NCBI GenBank assembly: GCA_947304365.1
Contig: CAMZAY010000017.1
Span: 1 to 10,651 of the forward strand
Source of the DNA: an uncultured Clostridia bacterium
Lineage (GTDB): Bacteria; Bacillota; Clostridia; Christensenellales; CAG-138
DNA length: 10,651 nucleotides
Reading direction: 5' to 3'
A model generated the notes under the pieces. That model was not told the origin of the DNA. It worked only from the letters and a program-made list of their open reading frames with translations, and ran no database searches. Numbering within the stretch: position 1 is the stretch's first letter; each line of letters starts with the position of its first letter. Below, in pieces: positions 1-6,936 of the stretch. The translations under genes were made by a program, and so were the position numbers.

Positions 1-642
1 GACATAATCGCCATCCGCCACCCCAAGGAGGGCGCGGCGTACATCACGGCGAAGAACGCCACCATCCCCGTTATCAACGCGGGCGACGGCGGTCACTGCC
101 ACCCCACGCAGACGCTTGCCGACCTTCTCACCATCTGGCGCGAGAAGGGGCGCTTCGACCACCTTACCATCGGCGTATGCGGCGACCTTAAGTTCGGGCG
201 CACCGTGCATTCCCTCATCAACGCCATGAGCCGTTACGAGGGCAACAAGTTCGTGCTCATCAGCCCCGAGGAGCTGAAGGTCCCCTCCTACGTAAAGAAG
301 GACGTCCTCCAGCAGAAGGGCATCCCCTACGTGCAGACCACCGATCTCGAGTCCGTTATGCCGGAGCTCGACATACTCTACATGACCCGCGTACAGCGTG
401 AGCGCTTCTTCAACGAAGAGGATTACCTCCGCCTGAAGGACAGCTACATACTCACCGTGGACAAGCTCAAGACCGCGAAGAAGGATCTTGCGATCCTCCA
501 TCCCCTGCCCAGAGTCAACGAGATCAGCGTCGCCGTCGACGACGATCCGCGCGCCTGCTATTTCAAGCAGGTCCTTAACGGCAAGTACATGCGCGAGGCG
601 CTCATACTGAAGCTCCTCAAAGAAGCCGGCAAGATCCAGTAA
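1..642 (+). CDS. pyrB: Aspartate carbamoyltransferase catalytic chain (3' part)
   Basis: This is the C-terminal 213 codons of PyrB, open from the first base of the window in frame 1. E. coli PyrB has 311 residues, so roughly the first 100 are missing. PyrB condenses carbamoyl phosphate with L-aspartate to give N-carbamoyl-aspartate, the committed step of pyrimidine synthesis. Visible family motifs are GDGGHCHPTQT (carbamoyl-phosphate and domain-hinge region), GDLKFGRTVHSL, the aspartate-binding MTRVQRERF, and the LHPLPRVNEI loop near the C terminus. The HPTQ and HPLP motifs identify an aspartate rather than ornithine transcarbamylase. The stop at 640-642 lies 18 nt before pyrI, so the two chains are cotranscribed and should assemble into the allosteric holoenzyme. 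The regulatory region upstream of pyrB lies outside the window. Confidence 0.97.
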   Translation, partial: DIIAIRHPKEGAAYITAKNATIPVINAGDGGHCHPTQTLADLLTIWREKGRFDHLTIGVCGDLKFGRTVHSLINAMSRYEGNKFVLISPEELKVPSYVKKDVLQQKGIPYVQTTDLESVMPELDILYMTRVQRERFFNEEDYLRLKDSYILTVDKLKTAKKDLAILHPLPRVNEISVAVDDDPRACYFKQVLNGKYMREALILKLLKEAGKIQ

Positions 643-660
643 CAGGAAGGGAGAAACACC

Positions 661-1077
661 ATGAATATCGATTCCATCAGCAACGGCATTGTTATCGACC
701 ACATCACCGCCGGCAACGGCATGAAGCTCTATGAGCTTTTGGGCCTGGGCGAGCTCGACTGCTCCGTCGCCATCATAAAGAACGTCGTCAGCCGCAAAAT
801 GGGCCGCAAGGACATCATCAAGGTCGACGCGGACATTCCCGTGAACCTTGACGTGATCGGCTTCGTCGATCCCGGCGCAACGATCAACATAATCAAGGAC
901 GGCGTGCTCGTCGAGAAGCGCAATATCGAGATGCCCGAAAGGCTCGTCAACGTCATCAAGTGCAAGAACCCCCGCTGCATCACCTCCTGCGAGCAGGAGA
1001 TCGAGCATATCTTCAAGCTCACCGACCGCGAGCATAAGGTCTATCGCTGCATCTACTGCGAGACGAAAGCGAACTGA
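661..1077 (+). CDS. pyrI: Aspartate carbamoyltransferase regulatory chain
   Basis: This 138-residue protein is the nucleotide-binding, zinc-containing regulatory subunit of aspartate transcarbamoylase (153 residues in E. coli). The N-terminal allosteric domain keeps VIDHI (Asp13), GRKDIIKV (Lys54) and VEKRNIEMPER (Lys86). These match E. coli Asp19, Lys60 and Lys94, which contact CTP and ATP, so feedback control by nucleotides is probably kept. The C-terminal zinc domain has four cysteines, Cys101, Cys106, Cys130 and Cys133 (CKNPRC and CIYC), which hold the subunit interface against PyrB. The ATG at 661 follows a strong ribosome binding site (GGAAGGGAG, 645-653) at 7-nt spacing. It is the last gene of the pyr transcript and is followed by a terminator. 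Confidence 0.97.
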   Translation: MNIDSISNGIVIDHITAGNGMKLYELLGLGELDCSVAIIKNVVSRKMGRKDIIKVDADIPVNLDVIGFVDPGATINIIKDGVLVEKRNIEMPERLVNVIKCKNPRCITSCEQEIEHIFKLTDREHKVYRCIYCETKAN

Positions 1078-1087
1078 AATGCATAAT

Positions 1088-1122
1088 AAAACGCTCTTCG
1101 GGATATCCCGAAGAGCGTTTTT
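1088..1122. terminator. Bidirectional intrinsic terminator between pyrI and the PNPOx gene
   Basis: The arms at 1088-1102 and 1107-1121 form a perfect 15-bp stem around an ATAT loop, starting 11 nt after the pyrI stop. The plus strand then has a run of five T (1118-1122, partly paired). The minus strand reads GCGTTTT, so the same hairpin can end the convergent minus-strand transcript whose last stop is at 1132. Placement between converging genes supports a shared terminator. Confidence 0.93.
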
Positions 1123-1131
1123 CGTATTATC

Positions 1132-1524
1132 TCAGAACATGACCGTCTCAGGCTCGCTGCCGAAGGTGTTGAACACCGCCGTCGCGTTTTTAAGATAATA
1201 AACCTCGTTATTGCCGTCGCCCGGGGCGTACATGCCGCGGAGCGAAGGATATGCCTCAAGCATGCTCTCCTGCGGCTCGATCCGATCGTCAAGCACCGCC
1301 TCGGCGGAGAGCCTTATCCATGTGCCCTCGCACATGGCGCATATCTCTATATGCGGATCCGCCTTTATCTGGCGGGCGACCGCTTTCCTGCGGCCTGTCT
1401 GGATATAGAGCCTGCCCTCGAACAGATTGACCGTGCCGAACGGACGGATCCTCGGCATACCGTTATCGACGGTGGCGATGTAATAGACCCCCGCCTTCTT
1501 CAAAAAATCATAGACTCTCTGCAT
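1132..1524 (-). CDS. Pyridoxamine 5'-phosphate oxidase-family (FMN split barrel) protein
   Basis: This 130-residue protein looks like the small PNPOx-like flavin-binding split-barrel proteins. It starts MQRVYDFLKKAGVYYIATVDNGMPRIRPFG, where the strand carrying IATVD and the RPFG turn are typical. It continues through LYIQTGRRKAVARQI, a segment corresponding to the flavin-phosphate-binding strand and helix, and DPHIEICAMCEGTWIRLSAEA. Members bind FMN, F420 or haem, and many have no known substrate, so no reaction is assigned. It is too short and divergent to be a classical PdxH. There is no signal peptide or membrane segment. Its ATG is 15 nt after the psuG stop and has a good ribosome binding site (AAGGGGG), so it is the second gene of a psuG transcript. 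A role in nucleoside or vitamin B6 salvage is only a guess from this context. Confidence 0.88.
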   Translation of the reverse strand: MQRVYDFLKKAGVYYIATVDNGMPRIRPFGTVNLFEGRLYIQTGRRKAVARQIKADPHIEICAMCEGTWIRLSAEAVLDDRIEPQESMLEAYPSLRGMYAPGDGNNEVYYLKNATAVFNTFGSEPETVMF

Positions 1525-1539
1525 GTTTGCCCCCTTATA

Positions 1540-2454
1540 TCAGTTCATGCCGCACGCGATCTTCGCGGCGAGCCGCACGTTGTTGTAGACGAGCGCGATA
1601 TTGGTATCGAGGCTTTCGCCGCCGGTGACGTCCTTTATCTCGGCAAGGAGGAAGGGCGTTATCTTTTTGCCCTTTATGCCGAGAGAATTCGCCTTTTCGA
1701 CAGCCGCCTCGATAACGGCGTCTATCTTCGCCTTGTCCATCGAGTACTCCTCGGGCACGGGATTCACGACGAGCGTGCCGCCCGCTATGCCGAGCCTTTC
1801 CTTTGCGGAAACGGCGGCGGCGATCTCCTCCGGAGTATCCATGCGGTAGTCGACGCCGAAGCCGGAGCTCCTCGTATAGAACGCGGGCATTTCGTCGGTG
1901 CGATAGCCTATGACGGGCACGCCCTTCGTTTCGAGGTATTCGAGCGTGAGCCCTATATCGAGTATGCTCTTCGCGCCGGCGCAGACGACTGTGACGGAGG
2001 TCCTTCCCAGCTCCTCCAGGTCTGCGGAGATATCCATCGTGACCTCCGCGCCCCTGTGCACGCCGCCGATGCCGCCCGTGGCGAACACCTTTATGCCCGC
2101 CATGGCGGCGAGTATCATAGTTCCGGCGACGGTCAATGCGCCGTCTTCACCCTTCGACGCGATCACCGCGATATCGCGGCGGCTCGCCTTTATGACCTTG
2201 GGACCGGTCTTGCCCAAGTATTCGAGCTGTTCGTCGTCAAGCCCTACGCAGAGCTTCCCGCCGAGTATGGCGCAGGTCGCGGGAACGGCGCCGTTCTCAC
2301 GCGCGATACGCTCGCAGTTTTTGGCGGTCTCCACGTTTTTGGGATACGGCATCCCGTGCGAAATGATCGTCGATTCGAGCGCGACCACGGGTCTGCCGTT
2401 CGTTATCGCCTCCGCGACCTCCGCGGAATAGAGTATGTTCTTATTGAGTTCCAT
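1540..2454 (-). CDS. psuG: Pseudouridine-5'-phosphate glycosidase
   Basis: PsuG reversibly splits the C-C glycosidic bond of pseudouridine 5'-phosphate to uracil and ribose 5-phosphate, which allows breakdown of modified nucleosides from RNA. The protein has 304 residues (E. coli PsuG 312) and aligns along its length. VVALESTIISHGMP holds Glu27, VIKASRRD holds Lys89, CAGAKSILD holds Lys162 and SLDTN holds Asn285. With a constant offset of four these match E. coli Glu31, Lys93, Lys166 (the Schiff-base lysine) and Asn289. TGGIGGVHRG is also conserved. The ATG at 2454 was chosen because AAGGGG (2466-2461) lies 6 nt upstream and the protein then starts like its homologues. The in-frame ATG at 2499 would add 15 residues encoded by a terminator hairpin. 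The usual partner kinase psuK is not in the window. Confidence 0.95.
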   Translation of the reverse strand: MELNKNILYSAEVAEAITNGRPVVALESTIISHGMPYPKNVETAKNCERIARENGAVPATCAILGGKLCVGLDDEQLEYLGKTGPKVIKASRRDIAVIASKGEDGALTVAGTMILAAMAGIKVFATGGIGGVHRGAEVTMDISADLEELGRTSVTVVCAGAKSILDIGLTLEYLETKGVPVIGYRTDEMPAFYTRSSGFGVDYRMDTPEEIAAAVSAKERLGIAGGTLVVNPVPEEYSMDKAKIDAVIEAAVEKANSLGIKGKKITPFLLAEIKDVTGGESLDTNIALVYNNVRLAAKIACGMN

Positions 2455-2467
2455 ATCGTTCCCCTTC

Positions 2468-2496
2468 AAAAAACGAGCGCCCTTGAGCGCCCGTTT
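2468..2496 (-). terminator. Rho-independent terminator of the DUF1858 gene, abutting the psuG ribosome binding site
   Basis: Read on the minus strand, the arms AAACGGGCGC (2496-2487) and GCGCTCGTTT (2480-2471) pair over 10 bp with one G-U wobble around a six-base loop, followed by six T (2473-2468). On the plus strand the wobble becomes an A-C mismatch, so the element is built for minus-strand RNA. It lies 12 nt after the DUF1858 stop. The T-run is directly followed by GAAGGGG, the psuG ribosome binding site. Confidence 0.85.
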
Positions 2497-2508
2497 CATG
2501 CTTGTGAT

Positions 2509-2715
2509 TTACGCGTTCTTGGACGCGAGCCAATCGTTGATGGTGCCGACGAGCTGGTCGCAGTCGATGCCGTGGACGGCGCAGGCCTGCTCGAGGTTTT
2601 CACCGCTCGCCATGACGCAGCCGAGGCAGTGCATGCCGCTCGCCATGAGTATGTTCGCGATGCCGCGATCGGTGCTGATGATCTCTTCGATCGTCATATT
2701 CTTGTTTATCTCCAT
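2509..2715 (-). CDS. DUF1858 domain protein with CxxC motif
   Basis: This small 68-residue protein consists almost entirely of a DUF1858 domain. It starts MEINKNMTIEEII and carries the signature MHCLGC with Cys30 and Cys33, followed by ENLEQACAVHGID. Such proteins are common in Clostridia and are often labelled hybrid-cluster-associated or redox disulfide proteins. The fold is related to the N-terminal domain of ScdA/RIC iron-sulfur repair proteins. The CxxC pair suggests thiol redox or metal binding, but no specific function is known. The ATG at 2715 was chosen over the TTG at 2721 because a near-perfect AAGGAGG lies 8 nt upstream of it. The gene has its own promoter and terminator, so it may be expressed as a monocistronic message. 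Confidence 0.9.
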   Translation of the reverse strand: MEINKNMTIEEIISTDRGIANILMASGMHCLGCVMASGENLEQACAVHGIDCDQLVGTINDWLASKNA

Positions 2716-2749
2716 TTTCAAAACCTCCTTGATGAGTATTTTCGCTATT

Positions 2750-2777
2750 ATTATAACCGCGGTTTTTCAAAAATCAA
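2750..2777 (-). promoter_or_regulatory. Sigma-A-type promoter of the DUF1858 gene with a palindromic spacer
   Basis: On the minus strand TTGATT (2777-2772) and a perfect TATAAT (2755-2750) are separated by 16 nt, about 35 nt upstream of the DUF1858 start codon. The spacer contains a perfect 10-bp palindrome, AACCGCGGTT (2755-2764), overlapping the edge of the -10 box, which could be an operator. The rest of the 2716-2820 gap is A+T-rich. No clear terminator for glgP was found in it. Confidence 0.65.
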
Positions 2778-2820
2778 CAGTTCCGCCCAATATATTAGTA
2801 AAATGGTAGGAATTGATTTT

Positions 2821-5196
2821 TTACTGCATATCCTCTATCTTTTCGATATGCCATATCTCGCCGGCGTACTGGGAGATGGTGCGGTCGGACGAGAACTTGC
2901 CCGCCGAAACGACGTTGTTAAGGCACTTCCTCGCGAAGGCGTCCGCGTCCTTCGTGTCGTAGATAGCGCGGAGCTTCATATCGATATAGCCGTGCAGATC
3001 GTAGAGGCTGAAGTAATAATCGGGCTTGCGCCAGTCGCCGTAAAGGAGGGAATTGTAGATCTCGCGCAGCACGCGCACGGAATCGTCCGTCTTGGCGACG
3101 GTGCCGTTGACCAGCGAATCGACCGCCTTCCTTACCACCTCGTCCGAATTGTAGATATCGATCGGGCGGTAATCGGGACGCACGCGCTCGATCTCATCGA
3201 CCCTTGCGCCGAATATGTAGTTGTTCTCCTCGCCCGCCTCGCGCACGATCTCGATATTCGCGCCGTCGTAAGTGCCGAGCGTGACCGCGCCGTTGAGCAT
3301 CAGCTTCATGTTGCCCGTGCCGGAAGCCTCCGTGCCCGCGGGGGAGATCTGCTCCGAGATATCGGCGGCGGGGATTATATGCTCCGCATAGGAGCAGTTG
3401 TAGTTCTTGACGAACACGACGCGCATCTTGTCCTTCACCGCGGGATCGTTGTTGATGACGGCGGCGATATCATTGATGTACTTGATTATGTTCTTCGCCA
3501 TAATGTAGCCGGGAGCAGCCTTCGCGCCGAATATGAACGCCGTCGCGGGCATATCGGGGAGCTTACCTTCCTTTACATTATAATAGATATACATGATCGA
3601 GAGCGCGTTCATGAGCTGACGCTTATACTCGTGCATGCGCTTGACCTGCACGTCGAAAACGAAATCGGAAGGTATGTGCACGCCCTCCTTATCCGCGATT
3701 ATGCGGGAGAGCTTCGCCTTCATGTGCTGCTTTACGGTGCGGAAGCGCTTGATGTTTTCCTCATTTATAAAGGGACGGAACTTCGCGATCTCGGAAAGGT
3801 CGGTTATGAAGCCGCCGCCGATGTGATCCATCAGCATCTCGGTAAGCTCCGGATTGCAGAGCCCCAGCCAGCGGCGCTGGGTGATGCCGTTGGTCATGTT
3901 CCTGAACCTTTCGGGGTACACGGCGTACCAGTCGGAAAGCACGCTCGTTTTAAGAAGCTCGGTATGGATCTCCGCAACGCCGTTTATATAGGTGGAAACG
4001 TACGCCGCGAGCCGCGCCATATGGACGAGCCCGCCGTCGACGATGCGCATGGCGTTGATCCTGTTTTCGCCGACGCCCTTCGCGCGAAGCTCCGTACGGA
4101 GGGCTTCATCGATCCTTACGATGATATCCATCATCTCGGGCACGACGGCGCGGATAAGGTCGCAGTTCCATTTTTCGAGCGCCTCGCTCATCAGCGTGTG
4201 GTTGGTGTAGCTGAAGGTCTGCTTTGCGGTCTCAAGCGCGGCCTCGAACTCAAGCCCTTCCTTCATGAGGATGCGGATGAGCTCCGGTATCGAGATTGTG
4301 GGATGGGTGTCGTTAAGCTGCACCGCGCAGTGCGCGGCAAAGCCCGTAAAGTCGTTCCCGCGGACGCGCTTATAGCGCCTTACGATATCCTGCATGGATG
4401 CGGAGGAAAGGAAATACTGCTGCTTTAAGCGCAGCTTCTTGCCCGCCTCGGTCGAGTCGTTGGGATAGAGCACGCGGGTGATATCCTCCACCTGGTTCTT
4501 CTCCCTCACCGCAAGGGCGTATTCCTGCGCGTTGAAGAGGCCGAAATCGAGCTCCTCGATCGGCTCGGACTGCCAGAGGCGCAGCGTGCCGACGTTCTCC
4601 GTATCATAGCCGATTATGGGCATATCGTACGGGACCGCCATTACCTTCTGACCGAGGAATTCCACCACGACGGATTTATCGTCCCTGCGGCGGCTCCACG
4701 GATCGCCCTGCTTCTGCCAGTTGTCGGCGAGCTCCCTCTGGAAGCCGTCATGGAAATCCTGCTTGAAAAGACCGAATTTATACCTTAAGCCGTAGCCGTC
4801 GAGCGGGAGATCGTGCGTCGCCGCGCTGTCGAGGAAGCAGGCGGCAAGTCTGCCGAGACCGCCGTTGCCGAGGGCGCAGTCCTCGATATCCTCCATTACG
4901 TTTATATCGACGCCGCGAAGCTTCAAAAGCCTCGTCACCTCTTCGAGCAGACCGAGCGAATACAGGTTGTTGAATACCATGCGTCCGGTCAGATACTCGG
5001 CGGAGAGATAATACGCGCGCCTCGTCTGCTCGTGAGAGCGTCTCGACCTGCGCCAATCGTCGCTCATGGCGTACATGACCGCGTTCGAAAGCGCCCTGTG
5101 GATCTGCGGAACAGTCGCTTCATTGAGCTCGACGAGATACTCGCTGCGAAGCTCCTCCTCCGCCCTTCTGATAATGCCTCTTGCATCCATCAACAT
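2821..5196 (-). CDS. glgP: Glycogen/maltodextrin phosphorylase (GT35)
   Basis: This 791-residue enzyme removes glucose from the non-reducing ends of alpha-1,4-glucans using phosphate, giving glucose 1-phosphate in the cytoplasm. E. coli GlgP has 815 residues, so the protein is full length. Visible landmarks are YYLSAEYLTGR (residues 62-72), ALGNGGLGRLAACFLDS (108-124), KRMHEYKRQLMN, and the pyridoxal-phosphate site EASGTGNMKLMLNGA with the Schiff-base lysine at Lys631, followed by TYDGANIEI. The N-terminal extension that carries the phosphorylation switch in animal enzymes is absent. The ATG at 5196 follows GGGTGAT at short spacing. A second ATG two codons later (5190) is possible. The gene lies 31 nt after malQ on the same strand. 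MalQ lengthens short dextrins into GlgP substrates, so the pair forms a dextrin-utilisation operon. Confidence 0.97.
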   Translation of the reverse strand: MLMDARGIIRRAEEELRSEYLVELNEATVPQIHRALSNAVMYAMSDDWRRSRRSHEQTRRAYYLSAEYLTGRMVFNNLYSLGLLEEVTRLLKLRGVDINVMEDIEDCALGNGGLGRLAACFLDSAATHDLPLDGYGLRYKFGLFKQDFHDGFQRELADNWQKQGDPWSRRRDDKSVVVEFLGQKVMAVPYDMPIIGYDTENVGTLRLWQSEPIEELDFGLFNAQEYALAVREKNQVEDITRVLYPNDSTEAGKKLRLKQQYFLSSASMQDIVRRYKRVRGNDFTGFAAHCAVQLNDTHPTISIPELIRILMKEGLEFEAALETAKQTFSYTNHTLMSEALEKWNCDLIRAVVPEMMDIIVRIDEALRTELRAKGVGENRINAMRIVDGGLVHMARLAAYVSTYINGVAEIHTELLKTSVLSDWYAVYPERFRNMTNGITQRRWLGLCNPELTEMLMDHIGGGFITDLSEIAKFRPFINEENIKRFRTVKQHMKAKLSRIIADKEGVHIPSDFVFDVQVKRMHEYKRQLMNALSIMYIYYNVKEGKLPDMPATAFIFGAKAAPGYIMAKNIIKYINDIAAVINNDPAVKDKMRVVFVKNYNCSYAEHIIPAADISEQISPAGTEASGTGNMKLMLNGAVTLGTYDGANIEIVREAGEENNYIFGARVDEIERVRPDYRPIDIYNSDEVVRKAVDSLVNGTVAKTDDSVRVLREIYNSLLYGDWRKPDYYFSLYDLHGYIDMKLRAIYDTKDADAFARKCLNNVVSAGKFSSDRTISQYAGEIWHIEKIEDMQ

Positions 5197-5208
5197 AATT
5201 TATCACCC

Positions 5209-5222
5209 GCCCCTTTCGGGGC
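5209..5222 (-). promoter_or_regulatory. Small GNRA-loop hairpin in the malQ-glgP spacer
   Basis: On the minus strand GCCCC-GAAA-GGGGC forms a 5-bp G+C stem with a GAAA tetraloop between the malQ stop and the glgP ribosome binding site. It is too short and lacks a T-run, so it is not a terminator. It could mark an RNA-processing or stability site or tune glgP initiation. This role is inferred. Confidence 0.4.
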
Positions 5223-5227
5223 CCCTT

Positions 5228-6736
5228 TCATTTTTCAAGTAATTCCTTAAGGCGGGATGCGAGTTCCTTTTCCTCCGCCTTAGTCATCCTCCAGCACCAG
5301 TTGCCGGAGTCCGTCGCGGGGGTGTTCATCCTCGTCCCTTTGCCGAGAAGCAGTATATCCTGCGCGGGAATGACCGCGTACCTTGCGTCGCAGTCGACCG
5401 TCGCCTTGATTATACCGCGCGGAAGATCCTTCGTCCCCGCGTATTTATAAGCGTATTTCCGGGTCTTTTCATCGGTACCCTCCCACCATTCGGCAAGGGG
5501 AGGATTATCGTGAGTGCCAGTATAGGCGATCTTGTTCTTGAGCGTCGCCGCGTCGCCGTCCCACTTTTTGTTCTTATGCGGATTTTTGCGGTCGCTGTCG
5601 AAGGCGAACTCCATCACCTGCATACCGGCGAAGCCAGTGCCGGAGAGAAGCAGCTTAACGTCCCTCGTGATAAAGCCGAGATCCTCCGCCACTATCTCAA
5701 CGGGAAAGCCCTCCTTCTCCGCAAGCTTGAACAGTCTGCGCCCCTCGGCCTTTTTCCATTCGCCGTTACGGGCGTTCGGCGCCCCGGCGGGCACGGCGTA
5801 ATATGAGGCGAAGCCGCGGAAATGGTCTATGCGGAGTATGTCGTAAAGCTGCGCCGCGCGCCTTAAGCGCGCCATCCAGAAGGAGAAGCCGTCCTCCTTC
5901 ATGTATTCCCAGTCATAGACGGGATTGCCCCAGAGCTGCCCGTCCTCGCAGAAATAATCGGGGGGCACGCCGGCGACCTCGGTGGGTCTGCCGTCCGCGT
6001 CAAAGCGGAAATTCTGCCTGTAAGCCCAGCAGTCGGCCGAATCGTAAGCGCAGTAGATGGGCAGGTCTCCCATTATAAGCACGCCCTTCTTCAGCGCGTG
6101 CTGGGAAAGATCGTCCCACTGCTCGCCAAGCTTCATCTGTATGAATTTGTGGAAGCCGATCTCGCAGGAGAGCTTTTCTCTGATGCGGCCGATATCCTCC
6201 GGCTCGCGGTTTTTGAGGCCCTCCGGCCACTCGTACCAGGGCTCGCCGCCGCGGGCGTCCTTTATCGCCATGAATAGCGCGTAATCGTCAAGCCAGGGGG
6301 AAGCCTCCTCAAATTCCTTCATCTCCGCGGCGAAGCCCGGCTTGTCGATCGCGCGGGCATAGGCGGTCATTATGAGGGGGAGCCTGTTTTCGTACAGCTT
6401 GCCGTAATCCACACGGGAGGGATCGGAGCCGAAATCCGCGGCGCCGCATTCCTCCTTGGTGAGGAGCCCCTCCTTGACGAGCGTGTCGAGATCGAGAAAA
6501 TACGGGTTGAGGGCAAAGCTCGAAAAGCTTTGATACGGCGAATCTCCGTACCCGGTAACGCCGGTAGGGAGTATCGCCCATATCGACGCGCCGCAGTCGG
6601 AAAGGATATCGACGAAGCGCCGCGCCTCCCTGCCGAGAGTGCCCGTTCCGTATTTTTCGGGAAGCGAGAAGACGGGCAGAAGAACGCCCCTTCTCCTTGT
6701 ATAGACCGTTTTGTTCCCGCCCTTAGAAACTGCCAT
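5228..6736 (-). CDS. malQ: 4-alpha-glucanotransferase (amylomaltase, GH77)
   Basis: MalQ transfers alpha-1,4-glucan segments between maltodextrins and releases glucose. The 502-residue length fits the compact GH77 amylomaltases of the Thermus type rather than the longer E. coli form. Landmarks in order are RRGVLLPVFSLP (residues 15-26), LPTGVTGYGDSPYQSFS (56-72), NPYFLDLD, GDLPIYCAYDSADCW (223-237), the catalytic nucleophile Asp304 in RIDHFRGF, the acid/base Glu351 in VAEDLG, and the third carboxylate Asp410 in TGTHDNPP. All three catalytic residues are present. The ATG at 6736 follows GGAGAGG at 7-nt spacing. It is the first gene of the malQ-glgP operon and is transcribed divergently from the coiled-coil/hydrolase gene. 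No signal peptide is present, so it is cytoplasmic. Confidence 0.97.
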   Translation of the reverse strand: MAVSKGGNKTVYTRRRGVLLPVFSLPEKYGTGTLGREARRFVDILSDCGASIWAILPTGVTGYGDSPYQSFSSFALNPYFLDLDTLVKEGLLTKEECGAADFGSDPSRVDYGKLYENRLPLIMTAYARAIDKPGFAAEMKEFEEASPWLDDYALFMAIKDARGGEPWYEWPEGLKNREPEDIGRIREKLSCEIGFHKFIQMKLGEQWDDLSQHALKKGVLIMGDLPIYCAYDSADCWAYRQNFRFDADGRPTEVAGVPPDYFCEDGQLWGNPVYDWEYMKEDGFSFWMARLRRAAQLYDILRIDHFRGFASYYAVPAGAPNARNGEWKKAEGRRLFKLAEKEGFPVEIVAEDLGFITRDVKLLLSGTGFAGMQVMEFAFDSDRKNPHKNKKWDGDAATLKNKIAYTGTHDNPPLAEWWEGTDEKTRKYAYKYAGTKDLPRGIIKATVDCDARYAVIPAQDILLLGKGTRMNTPATDSGNWCWRMTKAEEKELASRLKELLEK

Positions 6737-6765
6737 GGGGATACCTCTCCAAAAATTTATTCTTT

Positions 6766-6774
6766 ATTATAGCA
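6766..6774 (-). promoter_or_regulatory. Extended -10 promoter of malQ-glgP
   Basis: On the minus strand TGCTATAAT (6774-6766) is a perfect extended -10 element, 30 nt upstream of the malQ ATG. No good -35 hexamer lies at 16-18 nt (the best match is poor), which fits an extended -10 promoter. A poly-T/A tract further upstream could act as an UP-like element. Confidence 0.65.
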
Positions 6775-6798
6775 TATCGCAGCCCTCTTCGCACTCCC

Positions 6799-6831
6799 TT
6801 TTTTTAATATTGTGACGAAAAATTAAAAAAA
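6799..6831. repeat. 10-bp inverted repeat between divergent promoters
   Basis: TTTTTTTAAT (6799-6808) and ATTAAAAAAA (6822-6831) are perfect inverted copies around a 13-nt centre (ATTGTGACGAAAA). The repeat lies between the upstream edge of the malQ promoter and the -35 of the plus-strand promoter. It may be an operator or A-tract UP element serving both directions. Low sequence complexity weakens the case. Confidence 0.45.
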
Positions 6832-6834
6832 CAG

Positions 6835-6881
6835 TTGCGATCGGGCAATAAATCGGGTAAAATAAAATACTGGGATATAAT
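6835..6881 (+). promoter_or_regulatory. Candidate promoter(s) of the coiled-coil/hydrolase gene
   Basis: TTGCGA (6835-6840) and TAAAAT (6858-6863) are separated by exactly 17 nt. A second, perfect TATAAT box at 6876-6881 has no good -35 at normal spacing. Either could start the plus-strand transcript, leaving a leader of roughly 70-90 nt before the ATG at 6957. Confidence 0.5.
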
Positions 6882-6936
6882 CAGCAGCTATGCCTTTTAA
6901 TCTGATTTTCACACCGAAAGGAAGGAAGCCCCGCTT

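Noticed and set aside
1132..1524. The PNPOx-like protein as a nitroimidazole-resistance (Nim) protein.
   Set aside because: Only the general split-barrel pattern is visible. Nothing seen distinguishes a Nim protein from the many other small flavin-binding members.
2455..2499. An upstream ATG start for psuG giving 319 residues.
   Set aside because: The extra 15 codons are the terminator hairpin and the ribosome binding site itself. The ATG at 2454 has a proper ribosome binding site and matches the family N terminus.
2769..2821. AAAAATCAA / TTGATTTTT inverted repeat after glgP as a terminator.
   Set aside because: The arms are A+T-only except for one base pair and are separated by 35 nt. One arm overlaps the DUF1858 promoter -35, so it is probably coincidental.
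1351..4428. A very long plus-strand open frame (1025 codons).
   Set aside because: It runs antisense to four well-supported minus-strand genes and across their gaps. It has no ribosome binding site, resembles no known family, and its His/Asp/Arg-rich composition is the usual product of reading G+C-rich genes backwards.
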